Positions 16,861 through 27,196 of a stretch of DNA of 64,000 nt are shown piece by piece. Made by a program: the position numbers and the translations under genes. Within the stretch, counting starts at the first letter, position 1, and each line of letters starts with the position of its first letter. Below the pieces are notes generated by a model. The model was given only the letters and a program-made list of their open reading frames with translations. It did not search any database and was not told where the DNA came from. Source of the DNA: Paraburkholderia monticola (lineage in GTDB: Bacteria > Pseudomonadota > Gammaproteobacteria > Burkholderiales > Burkholderiaceae). Location of the stretch: contig NZ_LRBG01000003.1 of NCBI RefSeq assembly GCF_001580545.1, forward strand, positions 1-64,000, written 5' to 3'.

Positions 16861-18240
16861 TCAGAAACCGTCGGTCAGACGCGCCTGCACGTCGGCGAGC
16901 GCGACGTCGGCCGAGCCTTCGGCGAGATGCATCGTCAAGCGACGACCAGGTTTCAGCGACGCCGGCGTGCGAATCGCCCGACCGCTTTGCGCGTCGAGCA
17001 CGGCCGCATAACCGCGCTCGAGTGTGCGCTGTGGACTCAGCACTTCGAGTCGCGCGCTGAGCATGTCGATGCGTGCGAGCTGGCGTTCGTGCTGGCGCGA
17101 GAGCGCCCCATCGAGACGCTGTGCCAGCATCTTGACGCGCGTGCGCTCGGCCGCGAGATCCGGACGCCAACGTTGCCAGCGCATCTGCAGCAACGCGAAG
17201 CGCGCGCGGGCGTCGCGCACCGGTCGCGCCCCCGCCGACGCAAGCCGCACGCGCACCTGCTGCAGATGTGCGCGCTGCCGCTCAAGCCGCTCGGCCGGCG
17301 ACACGAGTCGGCGCGCCAGCCAGTCGAGCTGCTGCGCGCGCCGCTCCATCATGCGGCCGAACGCACGTGCGAGCGTCGCGTGTCGATGATCGAGCTCGCG
17401 CAGCAGCATGACGCGCTGCGGGCTCACGAGTTCGGCGGCGCCGGTTGGAGTCGGCGCGCGCACGTCGGCGGCGAAATCGGCAATCGTGAAATCGGTTTCG
17501 TGACCGACGCCACTCACCACCGGAATGACGCTTTCCGCGATCGCGCGCGCGAGCACTTCTTCGTTGAACGCCCACAGGTCTTCGATCGAACCGCCGCCGC
17601 GACACACGATCAGCACATCGACCTCGCGGCGCGCGCCAGCCGCCTCGACCATCGCCGCGAGCTTCGCGCTGACGCCCGCCCCCTGCACCGGCGCCGGATA
17701 GACGATCACCGGAATATGCGGCGCGCGGCGCGACAGCGTCGTCAGCACGTCGCGCAAGGCGGCGGCCTGCAACGACGTGACGATACCGATCGCGCGCGGA
17801 TGCGTCGGCAGCGCGCGCTTGCGTTCGGCGGCGAATAGTCCCTCGGCCTCGAGTTGCGCCTTCAGGCGCAGAAACGCTTCGTACAGACGCCCCTGACCGG
17901 TACGGCGCACCGCTTCGACATTCAGCTGCAGTTCGCCGCGCGGCTCGTACATCGTGACGAGCGCGCGCACCTCGATCCGATCGCCTTCGCGCGGCGTGAA
18001 CTCGGCGTACTGCGCGCGACCACGGAACATCACGCAGCGCATCTGCGCCTGCGCGTCCTTGATCGAGAAATACCAGTGGCCGCTCGCGGCGCGCGTGAAA
18101 TTCGACACTTCACCCGCGACCCAGACGAGCGGAAACGAGCGTTCGAGCATCGTGCCGATTGCGCGATTGAGTGCGGAGACGGGAACGACGACTTCACCGC
18201 CTGGTGCGGCCGCCGAAGCAAAGGGATTTTCGGGATTCAT
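16861..18240 (-). CDS. exodeoxyribonuclease VII large subunit
   Basis: A 459-residue catalytic subunit of ExoVII, which degrades single-stranded DNA to short oligonucleotides. An N-terminal OB fold ([28 protein letters not shown]) is followed by the catalytic core with [36 protein letters not shown] and [26 protein letters not shown] long coiled-coil segment follows, then a C-terminal beta segment ([10 protein letters not shown]). Length and motifs are normal. The small subunit gene xseB is not nearby, as is usual in this family. Confidence 0.96.
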   Translation of the reverse strand: MNPENPFASAAAPGGEVVVPVSALNRAIGTMLERSFPLVWVAGEVSNFTRAASGHWYFSIKDAQAQMRCVMFRGRAQYAEFTPREGDRIEVRALVTMYEPRGELQLNVEAVRRTGQGRLYEAFLRLKAQLEAEGLFAAERKRALPTHPRAIGIVTSLQAAALRDVLTTLSRRAPHIPVIVYPAPVQGAGVSAKLAAMVEAAGARREVDVLIVCRGGGSIEDLWAFNEEVLARAIAESVIPVVSGVGHETDFTIADFAADVRAPTPTGAAELVSPQRVMLLRELDHRHATLARAFGRMMERRAQQLDWLARRLVSPAERLERQRAHLQQVRVRLASAGARPVRDARARFALLQMRWQRWRPDLAAERTRVKMLAQRLDGALSRQHERQLARIDMLSARLEVLSPQRTLERGYAAVLDAQSGRAIRTPASLKPGRRLTMHLAEGSADVALADVQARLTDGF

Positions 18241-18788
18241 GCGAGGAATAGTATTACTGGCCGGACAGACGATAGACCGAGTGGCCAGTGGCGTCCAGCC
18301 GGAATCGCAGGATTGTTAAAAGTGTCCACATGGCGGGAACCGCCTGACGAATTCCGCCAGAACGCCCGTCAATCCCAATAAATTGCGGGCATGCCTTTGA
18401 TTTATATGGTGTTTAGGTGCCGACAACGAACGCTCGCCCCGGTCAAAACGGCGCGCAATGGCCCTTGCGGCCAATCAGGTGGCAGGTTCTCCACAAAGTT
18501 ATCCACAGACTGTGAGCAACCGCACATAGCGCATTCAGGCGTGCGCGAGGTCCCACGCGACTTGCCGGGCGGGATGCCCGCGCGCTAGAGTGGCGGGTTC
18601 GACGGCATGCCGTTCGCGCAACACGGCGAAGCGCTTGCCGGTCTGAGGCACAACCTTGTGCGAGCCCGCTCGCCTCGATGCTTGCGCCTCATTTTTCGAC
18701 CGTATTCGCATTTGATTGCCCGGAGAACCGCGTTGATGTTGACCTTGCGTAGTGCGTACGGCGCGCAGTCCGTGGCCGCGACCCGCCC
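18241..18788. other. 548-base intergenic region between xseA and lpxK
   Basis: No credible gene: the open frames lack ribosome-binding sites and domain signal. It holds the xseA promoter region and a perfect DnaA-box nonamer at 18499-18507. Related Burkholderia genomes, as I recall, carry exbB and exbD between xseA and lpxK; nothing resembling them is present here. Confidence 0.5.
18499..18507 (+). promoter_or_regulatory. consensus DnaA box
   Basis: TTATCCACA matches the DnaA nonamer consensus exactly. Only one copy was seen, with no AT-rich unwinding element or DnaA/DnaN genes nearby, so it is not an origin. It could titrate DnaA or regulate the lpxK operon, or occur by chance. Confidence 0.4.
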
Positions 18789-19805
18789 ATGAGCGAACTC
18801 AACGACCGTCTCGAGGCGCGCCTCGCGCACGAATGGCAGCAGCGTGGACCGCTCGCATGGGCGTTGACGCCTCTCGCCTGCGTGTTCGGCGCGATCGCCG
18901 CCGCGCGCCGCGCCGCGTTTTCGCTCGGCTGGCTGAAGTCGGTGCGGGTCGGCGTGCCGGTGGTCGTCGTCGGCAACGTGACGGTGGGCGGTACCGGCAA
19001 GACGCCGACCGTCATCGCGCTCGTCGAAGCGTTGCGTGCGGCGGGCTTCACGCCCGGCATCGTGTCGCGCGGCTACGGCGCGCGCGTGCGCACGCCGACC
19101 CAGGTCACGCCGGGTTCGTCGGCTCGCGTCGGCGGCGACGAGCCTCTGCTGATCGCGCGCCGCACCGGGGCACCCGTGTGGGTCTGTCCGGATCGCGTCG
19201 CCGCCGCGCAGGCGCTGTGCGCCGCGCGCCGCGACGTCGACGTGATCGTCAGCGACGACGGCCTGCAGCACTATCGCCTCGCGCGCGATGTCGAACTCGT
19301 CGTGTTCGATCACCGGCTCGGCGGCAACGGCTTCCTGCTACCGGCCGGCCCGCTGCGCGAGCCGCTATCGCGCCGCCGCGACGCGACGCTGATCAACGAT
19401 CCGTACGCGCGCACGCTGCCTGGCTGGCCGAACACGTTCGCCCTGCAACTCGCGCCCGCCGACGCGTGGCATCTCGACAACCCCGCGCTGCGTCGTCCGC
19501 TCGCACAGTTCGCCGGTCAACGCGTGCTGGCCGCGGCCGGCATCGGCGCGCCCGAGCGCTTTTTCGCAACCGTACGCGCGGCCGGCCTCGCGCCCACGAC
19601 GCGCGCGCTGCCCGATCATTACGCGTTCGAGCGCAATCCGTTCACCGACGTCGACGCCGACGCGATCCTGATTACGGAAAAGGATGCGGTAAAATTGGGG
19701 ACCTGGCACGACGCGCGCATCTGGGTAGTCCCGGTCGAAGCCGCGCTCGATCATCGCCTCACTGCATTAGTTGTGGAGAAAGTCCGTGGACGCTCGCCTG
19801 CTTGA
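18789..19805 (+). CDS. tetraacyldisaccharide 4'-kinase
   Basis: A 338-residue inner-membrane-associated kinase that phosphorylates the 4' position of the lipid A disaccharide precursor to give lipid IVA. An N-terminal hydrophobic helix ([22 protein letters not shown]) precedes the P-loop [13 protein letters not shown] (near residue 61). Other LpxK motifs are [32 protein letters not shown] and [11 protein letters not shown]. It heads a lipid A/Kdo gene group: the Trm112-like gene overlaps its end by 20 bases, and kdsB follows. Confidence 0.95.
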   Translation: MSELNDRLEARLAHEWQQRGPLAWALTPLACVFGAIAAARRAAFSLGWLKSVRVGVPVVVVGNVTVGGTGKTPTVIALVEALRAAGFTPGIVSRGYGARVRTPTQVTPGSSARVGGDEPLLIARRTGAPVWVCPDRVAAAQALCAARRDVDVIVSDDGLQHYRLARDVELVVFDHRLGGNGFLLPAGPLREPLSRRRDATLINDPYARTLPGWPNTFALQLAPADAWHLDNPALRRPLAQFAGQRVLAAAGIGAPERFFATVRAAGLAPTTRALPDHYAFERNPFTDVDADAILITEKDAVKLGTWHDARIWVVPVEAALDHRLTALVVEKVRGRSPA

Positions 19806-19989
19806 AATCCTCGTCTGCCCGATTTGCAAGGGCCCGCTCAGTTACGACCGCGCCGCGCAGGAACTGATCTGCAACGCGGACAAGCTCGCCTATCCGATCC
19901 GCGACGGCATTCCCGTGATGCTCGTCGACGAAGCGCGGCAGACCGTCGAAGGCACGCCCGTCGATCTGAATCCCGGCTCGGTCGCCTGA
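19786..19989 (+). CDS. Trm112-family small zinc-ribbon-like protein
   Basis: A 67-residue protein (YcaR type). It starts with [19 protein letters not shown] and continues [20 protein letters not shown], the Trm112/UPF0434 signature. Two Cys are in CPIC and one in ICN; the fourth zinc ligand is not obvious. The start is GTG 19786, with GGAGAAA about 5 bases upstream, overlapping lpxK. Conserved between lpxK and kdsB in many proteobacteria; the role is unproven, though eukaryotic Trm112 activates methyltransferases. Confidence 0.88.
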   Translation: MDARLLEILVCPICKGPLSYDRAAQELICNADKLAYPIRDGIPVMLVDEARQTVEGTPVDLNPGSVA

Positions 19990-20184
19990 CACGGAGCGAC
20001 GCCGTACCGCGCAACGTCGTTTAGCGCGCGGGGGCCAGGCAAGCCTCAATGCCGATGCCCGCCCCACCTCTGCTCCACGACCGTTCCGCAGTCGTTTTCT
20101 TCGCTGCGGCTTATGTCTGACTCTGCGTGCGCGTCGCGCGCGCAGCCTCTTGTCCCGGCCTGAGCGCCACCCGCCCCTGCTCCG

Positions 20185-20979
20185 ATGACCCAAACCGCTC
20201 CTCATCCGTTTATCGCCGTCGTGCCGGCCCGCCTTGCGTCGACGCGTCTGCCCAACAAGCCGCTTGCGGATATCGGCGGCAAGCCGATGGTCGTGCGGGT
20301 CGCGGAGCGCGCGCGCGAAGCGGGCGCGCAGCAGGTGCTGGTCGCGTCGGACGCGCAGGAGGTGCTCGACGCGGCGCACGATCACGGCTTCGACGCGGTG
20401 CTCACGCGCGCCGATCATCCGTCGGGCACCGACCGTCTCGCCGAAGTAGCGACGCGTTTCGGCTGGAGCGACGACACGATCGTCGTCAACGTGCAGGGCG
20501 ACGAGCCGCTGATCGACCCGGCGCTCGTGCGCGGCGTTGCTTCGCATCTGGCGACGACGAACGACTGCGCGATCGCGACGGCCGCGCATCCGATCACCGA
20601 TCCCGCCGAGATTTTCAACCCGAACGTCGTCAAGGTCGTGCCCGATGCGCGCGGCGTCGCGCTGTATTTCTCGCGCGCGCCGATCCCATGGGCACGCGAC
20701 GCGTGGCAGCCGCACTGGCCCAACGTCGCATCGATGCCCACACCGCCCGCGCCCGCCGTCGTGTATCGGCACATCGGCCTGTACGCGTATCGCGCGAAAT
20801 TCCTGCGCACGTACCCGAACCTCGCGATCTCGCCGATCGAGCAGGTCGAGGCGCTCGAACAGTTGCGCGCGATGTGGCATGGCGAGCGCATCGCGGTGCT
20901 CGTCACGCACGACGTACCGCTGCCCGGCGTCGATACTCCCGCCGATCTCGCGCGCGTACGGGCTTTATTCGGGTCTTGA
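20185..20979 (+). CDS. 3-deoxy-manno-octulosonate cytidylyltransferase
   Basis: A 264-residue cytoplasmic enzyme that activates Kdo as CMP-Kdo for lipopolysaccharide inner-core synthesis. Motifs seen: [27 protein letters not shown] (nucleotide-binding N-terminus), [22 protein letters not shown], then [12 protein letters not shown] and [12 protein letters not shown] at the end. Length is normal. It sits between the Trm112-like gene and adk on the same strand, 195 bases after the former; no gene is seen in that gap. Confidence 0.96.
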   Translation: MTQTAPHPFIAVVPARLASTRLPNKPLADIGGKPMVVRVAERAREAGAQQVLVASDAQEVLDAAHDHGFDAVLTRADHPSGTDRLAEVATRFGWSDDTIVVNVQGDEPLIDPALVRGVASHLATTNDCAIATAAHPITDPAEIFNPNVVKVVPDARGVALYFSRAPIPWARDAWQPHWPNVASMPTPPAPAVVYRHIGLYAYRAKFLRTYPNLAISPIEQVEALEQLRAMWHGERIAVLVTHDVPLPGVDTPADLARVRALFGS

Positions 20980-21115
20980 GCGCGGGAAGCCGTGGCATAA
21001 TCGACTGGTTATGCGCGCCTCCCAGCGCAGGCGAGACTCGGGTTATCCCGGTCGCGCCGTTCGGATCTTGCAGCGCCGTCGTATTCGACGTGCAGCGCGA
21101 GCTAACCAACGGTAG

Positions 21116-21856
<741 letters not shown>

Positions 21857-21884
21857 GCGTTGCCTGCTGCCCGAGTTTGACGAG

Positions 21885-21908
21885 AAACCCGCCCGCTTCG
21901 GCGGGTTT
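21885..21908 (+). terminator. rho-independent terminator of adk
   Basis: AAACCCGCC (21885-21893), loop of 6 and GGCGGGTTT (21900-21908), running into a T-tract, 28 bases after the adk stop codon. Confidence 0.9.
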
Positions 21909-22099
21909 TTTTATTGGCGCGTAGGCAAATCAAGCTGCAACGCCTCGCGCAGCTTGCTCAGGAGAATTGATTAGCTCGCCATAGCGCTCCTATGCCGCCG
22001 CCCGCTTCGCTTTCCGCATTGCAGCATAGCCGCTACAATCAATCGTCGAAAAATGCTTCGATCGAGAAAGCACTGAACAACCGTAGCAAAGGAGAAGAC

Positions 22100-22858
22100 A
22101 TGGAGATTCGTGACAATGTGTTCCTGATCACCGGCGGTGCATCGGGCCTCGGGGCCGCCACCGCGCGCCTGCTCGTCGAGAACGGCGGCAAGGTCGTGCT
22201 CGCCGACCTGAATCTGGACGCGGGCGAGGCACTCGCGAAGGAACTCGGCGGCGTGTTTGTCAAATGCGACGTGAGCCGCGAAGAGGACGCGCAACAGGCC
22301 GTCGAAGCCGCGACGAAGCTCGGCACGCTGCGCGGTCTCGTCAACTGCGCGGGCGTCGCGCCGGCCGCGAAGACCGTCGGCAAGGACGGCCCCCATGCGC
22401 TCGATCTGTTCGCGCGCACCATCACGATCAACCTGATCGGCACGTTCAACATGATCCGGCTCGCCGCGGTGCAGATGTCGAAGAACGAGCCGAACGCCTA
22501 CGGTGAGCGCGGCGTGATCATCAACACGGCGTCGGTCGCCGCGTACGACGGCCAGATCGGCCAGGCGGCCTACTCCGCCTCGAAGGGCGGCGTGGTCGGC
22601 ATGACGCTTCCGATCGCGCGCGACCTGTCGCGCAACGCGATCCGCGTGATGACGATCGCCCCGGGCATCTTCGAAACGCCGATGCTGCTCGGCATGCCGC
22701 AGGAAGTGCAGGACGCGCTCGGCGCGATGGTGCCGTTCCCGCCGCGTCTCGGCAAACCGGCCGAATACGCGATGCTCGCCAAGCAGATCTTCGACAATCC
22801 GATGCTCAACGGCGAGGTGATCCGCCTGGACGGCGCGATCCGTATGCAGCCGAAGTAA
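22100..22858 (+). CDS. SDR-family 3-hydroxyacyl-CoA dehydrogenase-like protein
   Basis: A 252-residue short-chain dehydrogenase similar to type II 3-hydroxyacyl-CoA dehydrogenase (HSD17B10 group), which oxidises 3-hydroxyacyl-CoA with NAD. The cofactor motif is [15 protein letters not shown] with an acidic residue after the second strand (LADLN), pointing to [11 protein letters not shown], the catalytic Ser in [10 protein letters not shown] and YSASK complete the active site, and PGIFETPML follows. GGAGAAG lies just before ATG 22100. Probably a role in fatty acid or branched-chain amino acid breakdown. Confidence 0.88.
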   Translation: MEIRDNVFLITGGASGLGAATARLLVENGGKVVLADLNLDAGEALAKELGGVFVKCDVSREEDAQQAVEAATKLGTLRGLVNCAGVAPAAKTVGKDGPHALDLFARTITINLIGTFNMIRLAAVQMSKNEPNAYGERGVIINTASVAAYDGQIGQAAYSASKGGVVGMTLPIARDLSRNAIRVMTIAPGIFETPMLLGMPQEVQDALGAMVPFPPRLGKPAEYAMLAKQIFDNPMLNGEVIRLDGAIRMQPK

Positions 22859-22917
22859 GGATCGCCGAACGAGATCAGTCGTCGACCCGCGGGCTTGACC
22901 CGCATTCGACGAAAAAA

Positions 22918-22950
22918 AACGCCTGCACATGCGTGAGATGTGCAGGCGTT
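22918..22950. terminator. bidirectional terminator between the SDR gene and the SirB1-family gene
   Basis: AACGCCTGCACAT (22918-22930), a 7-base loop and ATGTGCAGGCGTT (22938-22950) form a 13-bp stem. An A-run precedes it and a T-rich tract follows, so it fits both convergent genes. Confidence 0.9.
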
Positions 22951-22981
22951 TTGCGTTTATGACGCTTGACGATACCTATGG

Positions 22982-23824
22982 CTACTCGCCGTTATCATGC
23001 CGCGTGCGCTGCCGCAATTCATGCAGCTGCGACTCGACCACCGTCGCATCCTCGGCATCGGGGCGATCGCCGAGATAGCTTTCGAGGTCCTCGAGCGCGG
23101 GCCGCAGATAGTCCAGGCGCGCATACGCGAAGCCGCGATCGCGTACTTCCTCGATATTGTCCGGCAGCAGAATGACGAGCCGTTGCTGCACCGCGAGCAG
23201 ACGCTGCCAGCGCTCGGTCTGCAGGTAGATCGCCTTCAGGTTGCGCAACATCCTTGCGACGATCTCGCGACGCGTGGCCGGTTGCAGCAACAGGCGCAGT
23301 GCGCGTCCGACCGAATCTCCGGCAGACGCGACATACGGCTCGAGCATTTCGACCATTTGCGCTTCGGACAGCGAATGACCGGTGGTCGGATCGAGCATCA
23401 CGTCGCCATCGGGCGTGCTCACGCGCAGCAGGAAGTGGCCCGGAAAAGACACCCCGCGCACCGGAACGCCGAATTGCTCGGCCATCTCCAGATAGAGCAC
23501 CGCGAGCGAAATCGGAATGCCGCGGCGACGTTTGAGCACGACGTTCAGATGGCTGTTGTCGGGGTCGTAGTAATCGTTCAGATTGCTCGCGAAACCGAGT
23601 TCGCGGAAAAAGAAACGATTGAGGATGCCAACCTTCTGACGGATATCGGCATCGTCGGGCATGCGGCGGCGCAGCCGCAACACCAGCTCGTCGATCTCGG
23701 CGAGCACCGACTGCAGATCGAGGTCGGGATAGGCGTCCTGCGCGAGCGAGAGCGTCGTCTCGGTCAGCGGCAGGCTCTCGTCTTCGGCGACGAGCGTGCT
23801 GAAATAATCGAGAATCCGCGACAT
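22982..23824 (-). CDS. SirB1-family protein (transglutaminase-like with TPR)
   Basis: A 280-residue cytoplasmic protein of the SirB1 family. The central region has a transglutaminase-like fold signature (NRFFFRELGFASNLNDYYDPDNSHLNVVLKRRRGIPISLAVLYLEMAEQFGVPVRGVSFPGHFLLRV, in pieces). The C-terminus (residues about 195-270) has TPR-like helices. Start 23824 was preferred over 23917 because family members begin MSRILDYF-like. It follows murJ with only a 5-base gap, so the two genes are probably one operon. The biochemical role is unknown. Confidence 0.85.
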   Translation of the reverse strand: MSRILDYFSTLVAEDESLPLTETTLSLAQDAYPDLDLQSVLAEIDELVLRLRRRMPDDADIRQKVGILNRFFFRELGFASNLNDYYDPDNSHLNVVLKRRRGIPISLAVLYLEMAEQFGVPVRGVSFPGHFLLRVSTPDGDVMLDPTTGHSLSEAQMVEMLEPYVASAGDSVGRALRLLLQPATRREIVARMLRNLKAIYLQTERWQRLLAVQQRLVILLPDNIEEVRDRGFAYARLDYLRPALEDLESYLGDRPDAEDATVVESQLHELRQRTRHDNGE

Positions 23825-23829
23825 GGTGA

Positions 23830-25380
23830 TCACTTCACTCGCCTTTTGAAATACGCGTACTTGAAGCCCATCAGCCAAAGCATACCGAAATATAGCGCGG
23901 CGAACAGCACGAGGCACGCACCAAGCAACACCATGCGGCTGACCGGCTGGTTATGCATGCCGATCCAGTCGAAGCTGATTGCAAGCCAGCGCATGACGCC
24001 GGCGAGCACGAGGCACGCTCCGAGTAACTGCACGAAGAACTTGAGCCAGCCGCTCGACGGCATATAGATGCCGCGTTTGCGCAGACCAATGAACAGCAGC
24101 AGCGCATTGACGCAAGCACCGAGCCCGACGCTCAGCGTAAGACCCGCATGCGCGAACACCGGTACGAACGCGTAATTGCTCAGCTGCGTGACGACCAGCA
24201 CGCCGATGCCGATCTTCACCGGCGTCTTGATGTCCTGCTTCGCGTAGAAGCCCGGCGCGAGGATTTTGATCAGGATCAGGCCGACCAGACCGACGCCGTA
24301 GGCGGCCAGCGCGCGGCTCACCATCACGACCGAGTTGCCGTCGAACTTGCCGTAGTTGAACAGCACGGCCGTCAACGGCTGTGCGAAGAAGAACAGCGCG
24401 ATCGCGCTCGGCGCGGCGAGCAGGAACGTGACGCGCAGCCCCCAGTCGAGCAGCGACGAATACTCGTGCGCATCGGCATCGACGTGCGCCTTCGACAGGC
24501 TCGGCAACAGGATCGTGCCGAGCGCGACGCCGAGCAGCGCGGTCGGAAACTCCATCAGCCGATCGGCGTAGTTGATCCACGACACCGCGCCCGGCCCGAT
24601 GTGCGACGCGATGTTGGTGTTGATGATCAGGCTGATCTGCGCGACCGACACCGCGAACATCGCCGGCACCATCTTCGCGAGTACGCGCTTCACGCCGCGA
24701 TGCGCGAGCGCGCGCAGCGGATTCAGGCCGATGCGCGGCACCATGTCGATCTTTTTGAGGCCCGGCAGCTGCACCACGAATTGCAGCACGCCGCCGACGA
24801 TCACCGCCCAAGCCAGCGCATAGACCGGCGTTTGCAGGCGCGGCGCGAGGAACAGCGCCGCGAGGATGAACGCGACGTTCAACAACACGGGCGCGAACGC
24901 GGGCAGCGAGAAGTTCTTGTACGTGTTCAGCACGCCCGACGCCAGCGACGTCAGCGAGATGAAAATGATGTACGGGAACATGATGCGCGTCATCGTGACC
25001 GCGAGCTGGTACGCGTGCCCCTCGTGAGCAAGGCCGGACGCGACGACGAACACGACGCCCGACGCACCGACCACGCCGAGCAGCGACAGCACGGCCAGCG
25101 CCCACGCGAGCACGGTCGAGGTAGCATCGACTAGCGCCTTGGTGGCGTCGTGACCTTGCTGGTTCTTGAACTCGGCGAGGATCGGCACGAAGGCTTGCGA
25201 GAACGCACCTTCGGCGGAAATGCGGCGCAGCAGGTTCGGGATGCGGAAGGCGACGTAGAACGCGTCGGTGTATTGACTGGCGCCGAACGCACGGGCGATC
25301 AACGTTTCTCGGGCCAGTCCGGTCACGCGCGACAGCAGCGTGAAGCCGCTGACCGTCAGCAGGGCTCGGAATAGATTCAT
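23830..25380 (-). CDS. lipid II flippase MurJ
   Basis: A 516-residue inner-membrane protein with about 14 membrane segments that moves lipid II to the periplasm for peptidoglycan synthesis. Typical MurJ/MviN sequence is seen from the start: LLTVSGFTLLSRVTGLARETLIARAFGASQYTDAFYVAFRIPNLLRR, in pieces, with the essential Arg residues of the cavity. GAFSQAFVPILAEF and the C-terminal GFYAKQDIKTPVKI are also present. Divergent from rpsT, as in many Burkholderia genomes. Confidence 0.96.
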   Translation of the reverse strand: MNLFRALLTVSGFTLLSRVTGLARETLIARAFGASQYTDAFYVAFRIPNLLRRISAEGAFSQAFVPILAEFKNQQGHDATKALVDATSTVLAWALAVLSLLGVVGASGVVFVVASGLAHEGHAYQLAVTMTRIMFPYIIFISLTSLASGVLNTYKNFSLPAFAPVLLNVAFILAALFLAPRLQTPVYALAWAVIVGGVLQFVVQLPGLKKIDMVPRIGLNPLRALAHRGVKRVLAKMVPAMFAVSVAQISLIINTNIASHIGPGAVSWINYADRLMEFPTALLGVALGTILLPSLSKAHVDADAHEYSSLLDWGLRVTFLLAAPSAIALFFFAQPLTAVLFNYGKFDGNSVVMVSRALAAYGVGLVGLILIKILAPGFYAKQDIKTPVKIGIGVLVVTQLSNYAFVPVFAHAGLTLSVGLGACVNALLLFIGLRKRGIYMPSSGWLKFFVQLLGACLVLAGVMRWLAISFDWIGMHNQPVSRMVLLGACLVLFAALYFGMLWLMGFKYAYFKRRVK

Positions 25381-25888
25381 GGGGCGCTTATTATACGGGT
25401 CCCGCCAGTGCGGGCGACGAGCCAGAACGCGATTCGGACCGATTTGCGGCGCGGACGTTCGCGCCGATCTGCTGAAAAGCGCGATTTCTTGTGTTTCTTG
25501 CGATGTTCGCGTCGACCTCAGCACCCTGAGCTGTTGTCCTCGCACACGGGTCGGCAGATAAGCGCCAAAGTCACGCCGGACCGGCCGCCGCTGCGCCGTC
25601 GCGCGTTTTCCGTTGCCACGTGCCTGATTTTGTTGCTATAATCGTCGGTTTCGAAGCTTGCTCAGTTTTCGAACGGTCTTCGGACGGGATTCTCAGCTTG
25701 ACGCAACGTCATCTGTCAATGCATCCGGATACCTGAAAACACGGGCCCGCCTTCGCGTAGTTCGATCGATTTTTTCGACACTTTTGCGCCCTTGGGCAAT
25801 CGCTTCCAGGGGTTCGGATCGAGAAGCAGCACCTCGCCTCTTCAATCAAGGCCGGGTACTGGAAACAGGAACAGGATAAGGAACCGTC
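25381..25888. other. murJ/rpsT divergent intergenic region with long rpsT leader
   Basis: 508 bases with no gene. It carries the murJ promoter region on - and the rpsT promoter at 25613-25642 on +, leaving an untranslated leader of roughly 240 bases before rpsT. A leader of this length could host autoregulation by S20, but no specific structure was established. Confidence 0.5.
25613..25642 (+). promoter_or_regulatory. sigma70-type promoter of rpsT
   Basis: TTGCCA at 25613-25618, an 18-base spacer and a perfect TATAAT at 25637-25642. The long leader then leads to the rpsT start at 25889. Confidence 0.65.
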
Positions 25889-26167
25889 ATGGCAAACTCC
25901 GCACAAGCACGCAAGCGCGCCCGCCAGGCCGCGAAGGCAAACTCGCATAACTCGGCACTGCGCTCGAAGTTCCGCACGGCCATCAAGGCCGTCCGCAAGG
26001 CAATCGACGCAGGCGACGAGGCTAAGGCCGCTGAAATCTTCAAGGCATCGTCGAAAACCATCGACATCATCGCCGACAAGAACATCATTCACAAGAACAA
26101 GGCAGCTCGCCACAAGAGCCGTCTCGCTGCAGCCATCAAGGGTCTGCAAGCGCCCGCAGCGCAGTAA
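25889..26167 (+). CDS. 30S ribosomal protein S20
   Basis: A 92-residue, Lys/Ala-rich helical protein that binds 16S rRNA in the small subunit. [16 protein letters not shown] at the start and the helices around [12 protein letters not shown] and [14 protein letters not shown] are characteristic. AAGGA lies about 8 bases before the ATG. Two or three terminator hairpins follow immediately. Confidence 0.98.
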   Translation: MANSAQARKRARQAAKANSHNSALRSKFRTAIKAVRKAIDAGDEAKAAEIFKASSKTIDIIADKNIIHKNKAARHKSRLAAAIKGLQAPAAQ

Positions 26168-26174
26168 TTCCGGT

Positions 26175-26192
26175 CAGCCCGCTTCGGCGGGC
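26175..26192 (+). terminator. first terminator hairpin after rpsT
   Basis: AGCCCGC-TTCG-GCGGGCT, a 7-bp stem closed by a TTCG tetraloop, 7 bases after the rpsT stop codon. No T-run follows, so it may mainly protect the 3' end. Confidence 0.7.
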
Positions 26193-26215
26193 TACCTCCT
26201 GTTTCCGCTGCACAA

Positions 26216-26235
26216 GAAGCCCGCTTTGGCGGGCT
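26216..26235 (+). terminator. second terminator hairpin after rpsT
   Basis: AAGCCCGC-TTTG-GCGGGCTT followed by a run of T: a canonical rho-independent terminator. Confidence 0.9.
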
Positions 26236-26286
26236 TTTTTGTTTTTTGCCACTTTTTGGTTTTTTGCCAGATCGGCAGCCACAAAA

Positions 26287-26307
26287 AAACCCGCTGCTTG
26301 CGGGTTT
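26287..26307. terminator. third hairpin, probably bidirectional
   Basis: AAACCCGC-TGCTT-GCGGGTTT, with an A-run on one side and a T-run on the other. It can end both rpsT readthrough on + and the DUF3579 gene on -. Confidence 0.85.
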
Positions 26308-26345
26308 TTGCTTTTGCTGCGCGCGGCCGATGCGGCCAGCCTGCG

Positions 26346-26693
26346 TCAGATCACATGGCGTTTGGCTTGCGGCGGAGGTGCATGCTCGAGTTCCAGTTCG
26401 CACGCCTCGGTGACGAGCAGGTCGTTGTCTTTCGCGAAGTTGAGAACGAAATCGAAGGCCATCGGCTCGATGTCGCGCAGCCGCGAATCGAGAATGACGC
26501 ATTTGAGGTCGCCGATCATCGTCGGGCGCACGTACACCGAGTACTGCATATAGGCGTTTGGCCCCTTCCTCACGCCGGGCCCGAACGACGACATGACGCC
26601 CGCGAGCCGCTCCGACCAGTCGCTCGGTCGAAACTTTTTTCCGGTCGACGTAATGCCCTGAATGAAATATTCGATTGGAGCTGCTTCGGCCAT
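26346..26693 (-). CDS. DUF3579 family protein
   Basis: A 115-residue conserved protein of unknown function found mainly in beta-proteobacteria, often beside argF as here. It begins with IEYFIQGITSTGKKFRPSDWSERLAGVM and ends with ELELEHAPPP. No signal peptide or membrane segment. Start 26693 matches family length; the longer frame to 26939 adds an Arg-rich leader without homology. Confidence 0.82.
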   Translation of the reverse strand: MAEAAPIEYFIQGITSTGKKFRPSDWSERLAGVMSSFGPGVRKGPNAYMQYSVYVRPTMIGDLKCVILDSRLRDIEPMAFDFVLNFAKDNDLLVTEACELELEHAPPPQAKRHVI

Positions 26694-27196
26694 GTAGGAA
26701 TACCTGTGTGACTGCCCAGCGGAATGACGGCCAACCGGCGAGCCAGCTGCGCGCCCGAATTCGCCGCAAGCGACATGCACGACAAGCGCTTGCAGGCTCC
26801 TGCGACGTTCATGGGACCTGGCGCTAACGCAACAATGACGAACCGCACGACGAGAACCGCTGCGGCGAACCGGCTGAACCGCTCTGGCGCCTGCCATGAC
26901 GGCCACGCCGTGACAGGCTTTCCGCGCCACGCGAGCCACGTTTCTTCATGCGAAACGCCGGCCTGCTGGGCTTTGGGATAACCCCTAGATTATAGCGCAG
27001 CGGGCCCTTTTCCGCAGCGCACACAAGCGTCCTTCAGCACCTTTGCACAACGTATTGCAACGCTTTCGGATCGCTTGCACCGCCGTCCGGCCGACTCGTC
27101 AAACGGGGCGAAATCCTTTATGCTGCATTGAGTTACCACCAAACGACGGCGGCACAGTCCGGCAACCCTGCCGGGTGAGACCGCCGTATTTGTTTC
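26694..27196. other. DUF3579/argF divergent intergenic region
   Basis: 503 bases without a convincing gene. A TATAAT on the - strand (26994-26989) could be a -10 element for the DUF3579 gene, but no good -35 was found. The argF promoter must lie in the right half; an AT-richer patch at about 27110-27135 is the best candidate. No ARG-box-like palindrome was identified. Confidence 0.4.

Noticed and set aside
18499..18507. DnaA box as chromosome origin
   Set aside because: A single box without dnaA/dnaN, clusters of boxes or AT-rich DNA is not sufficient.
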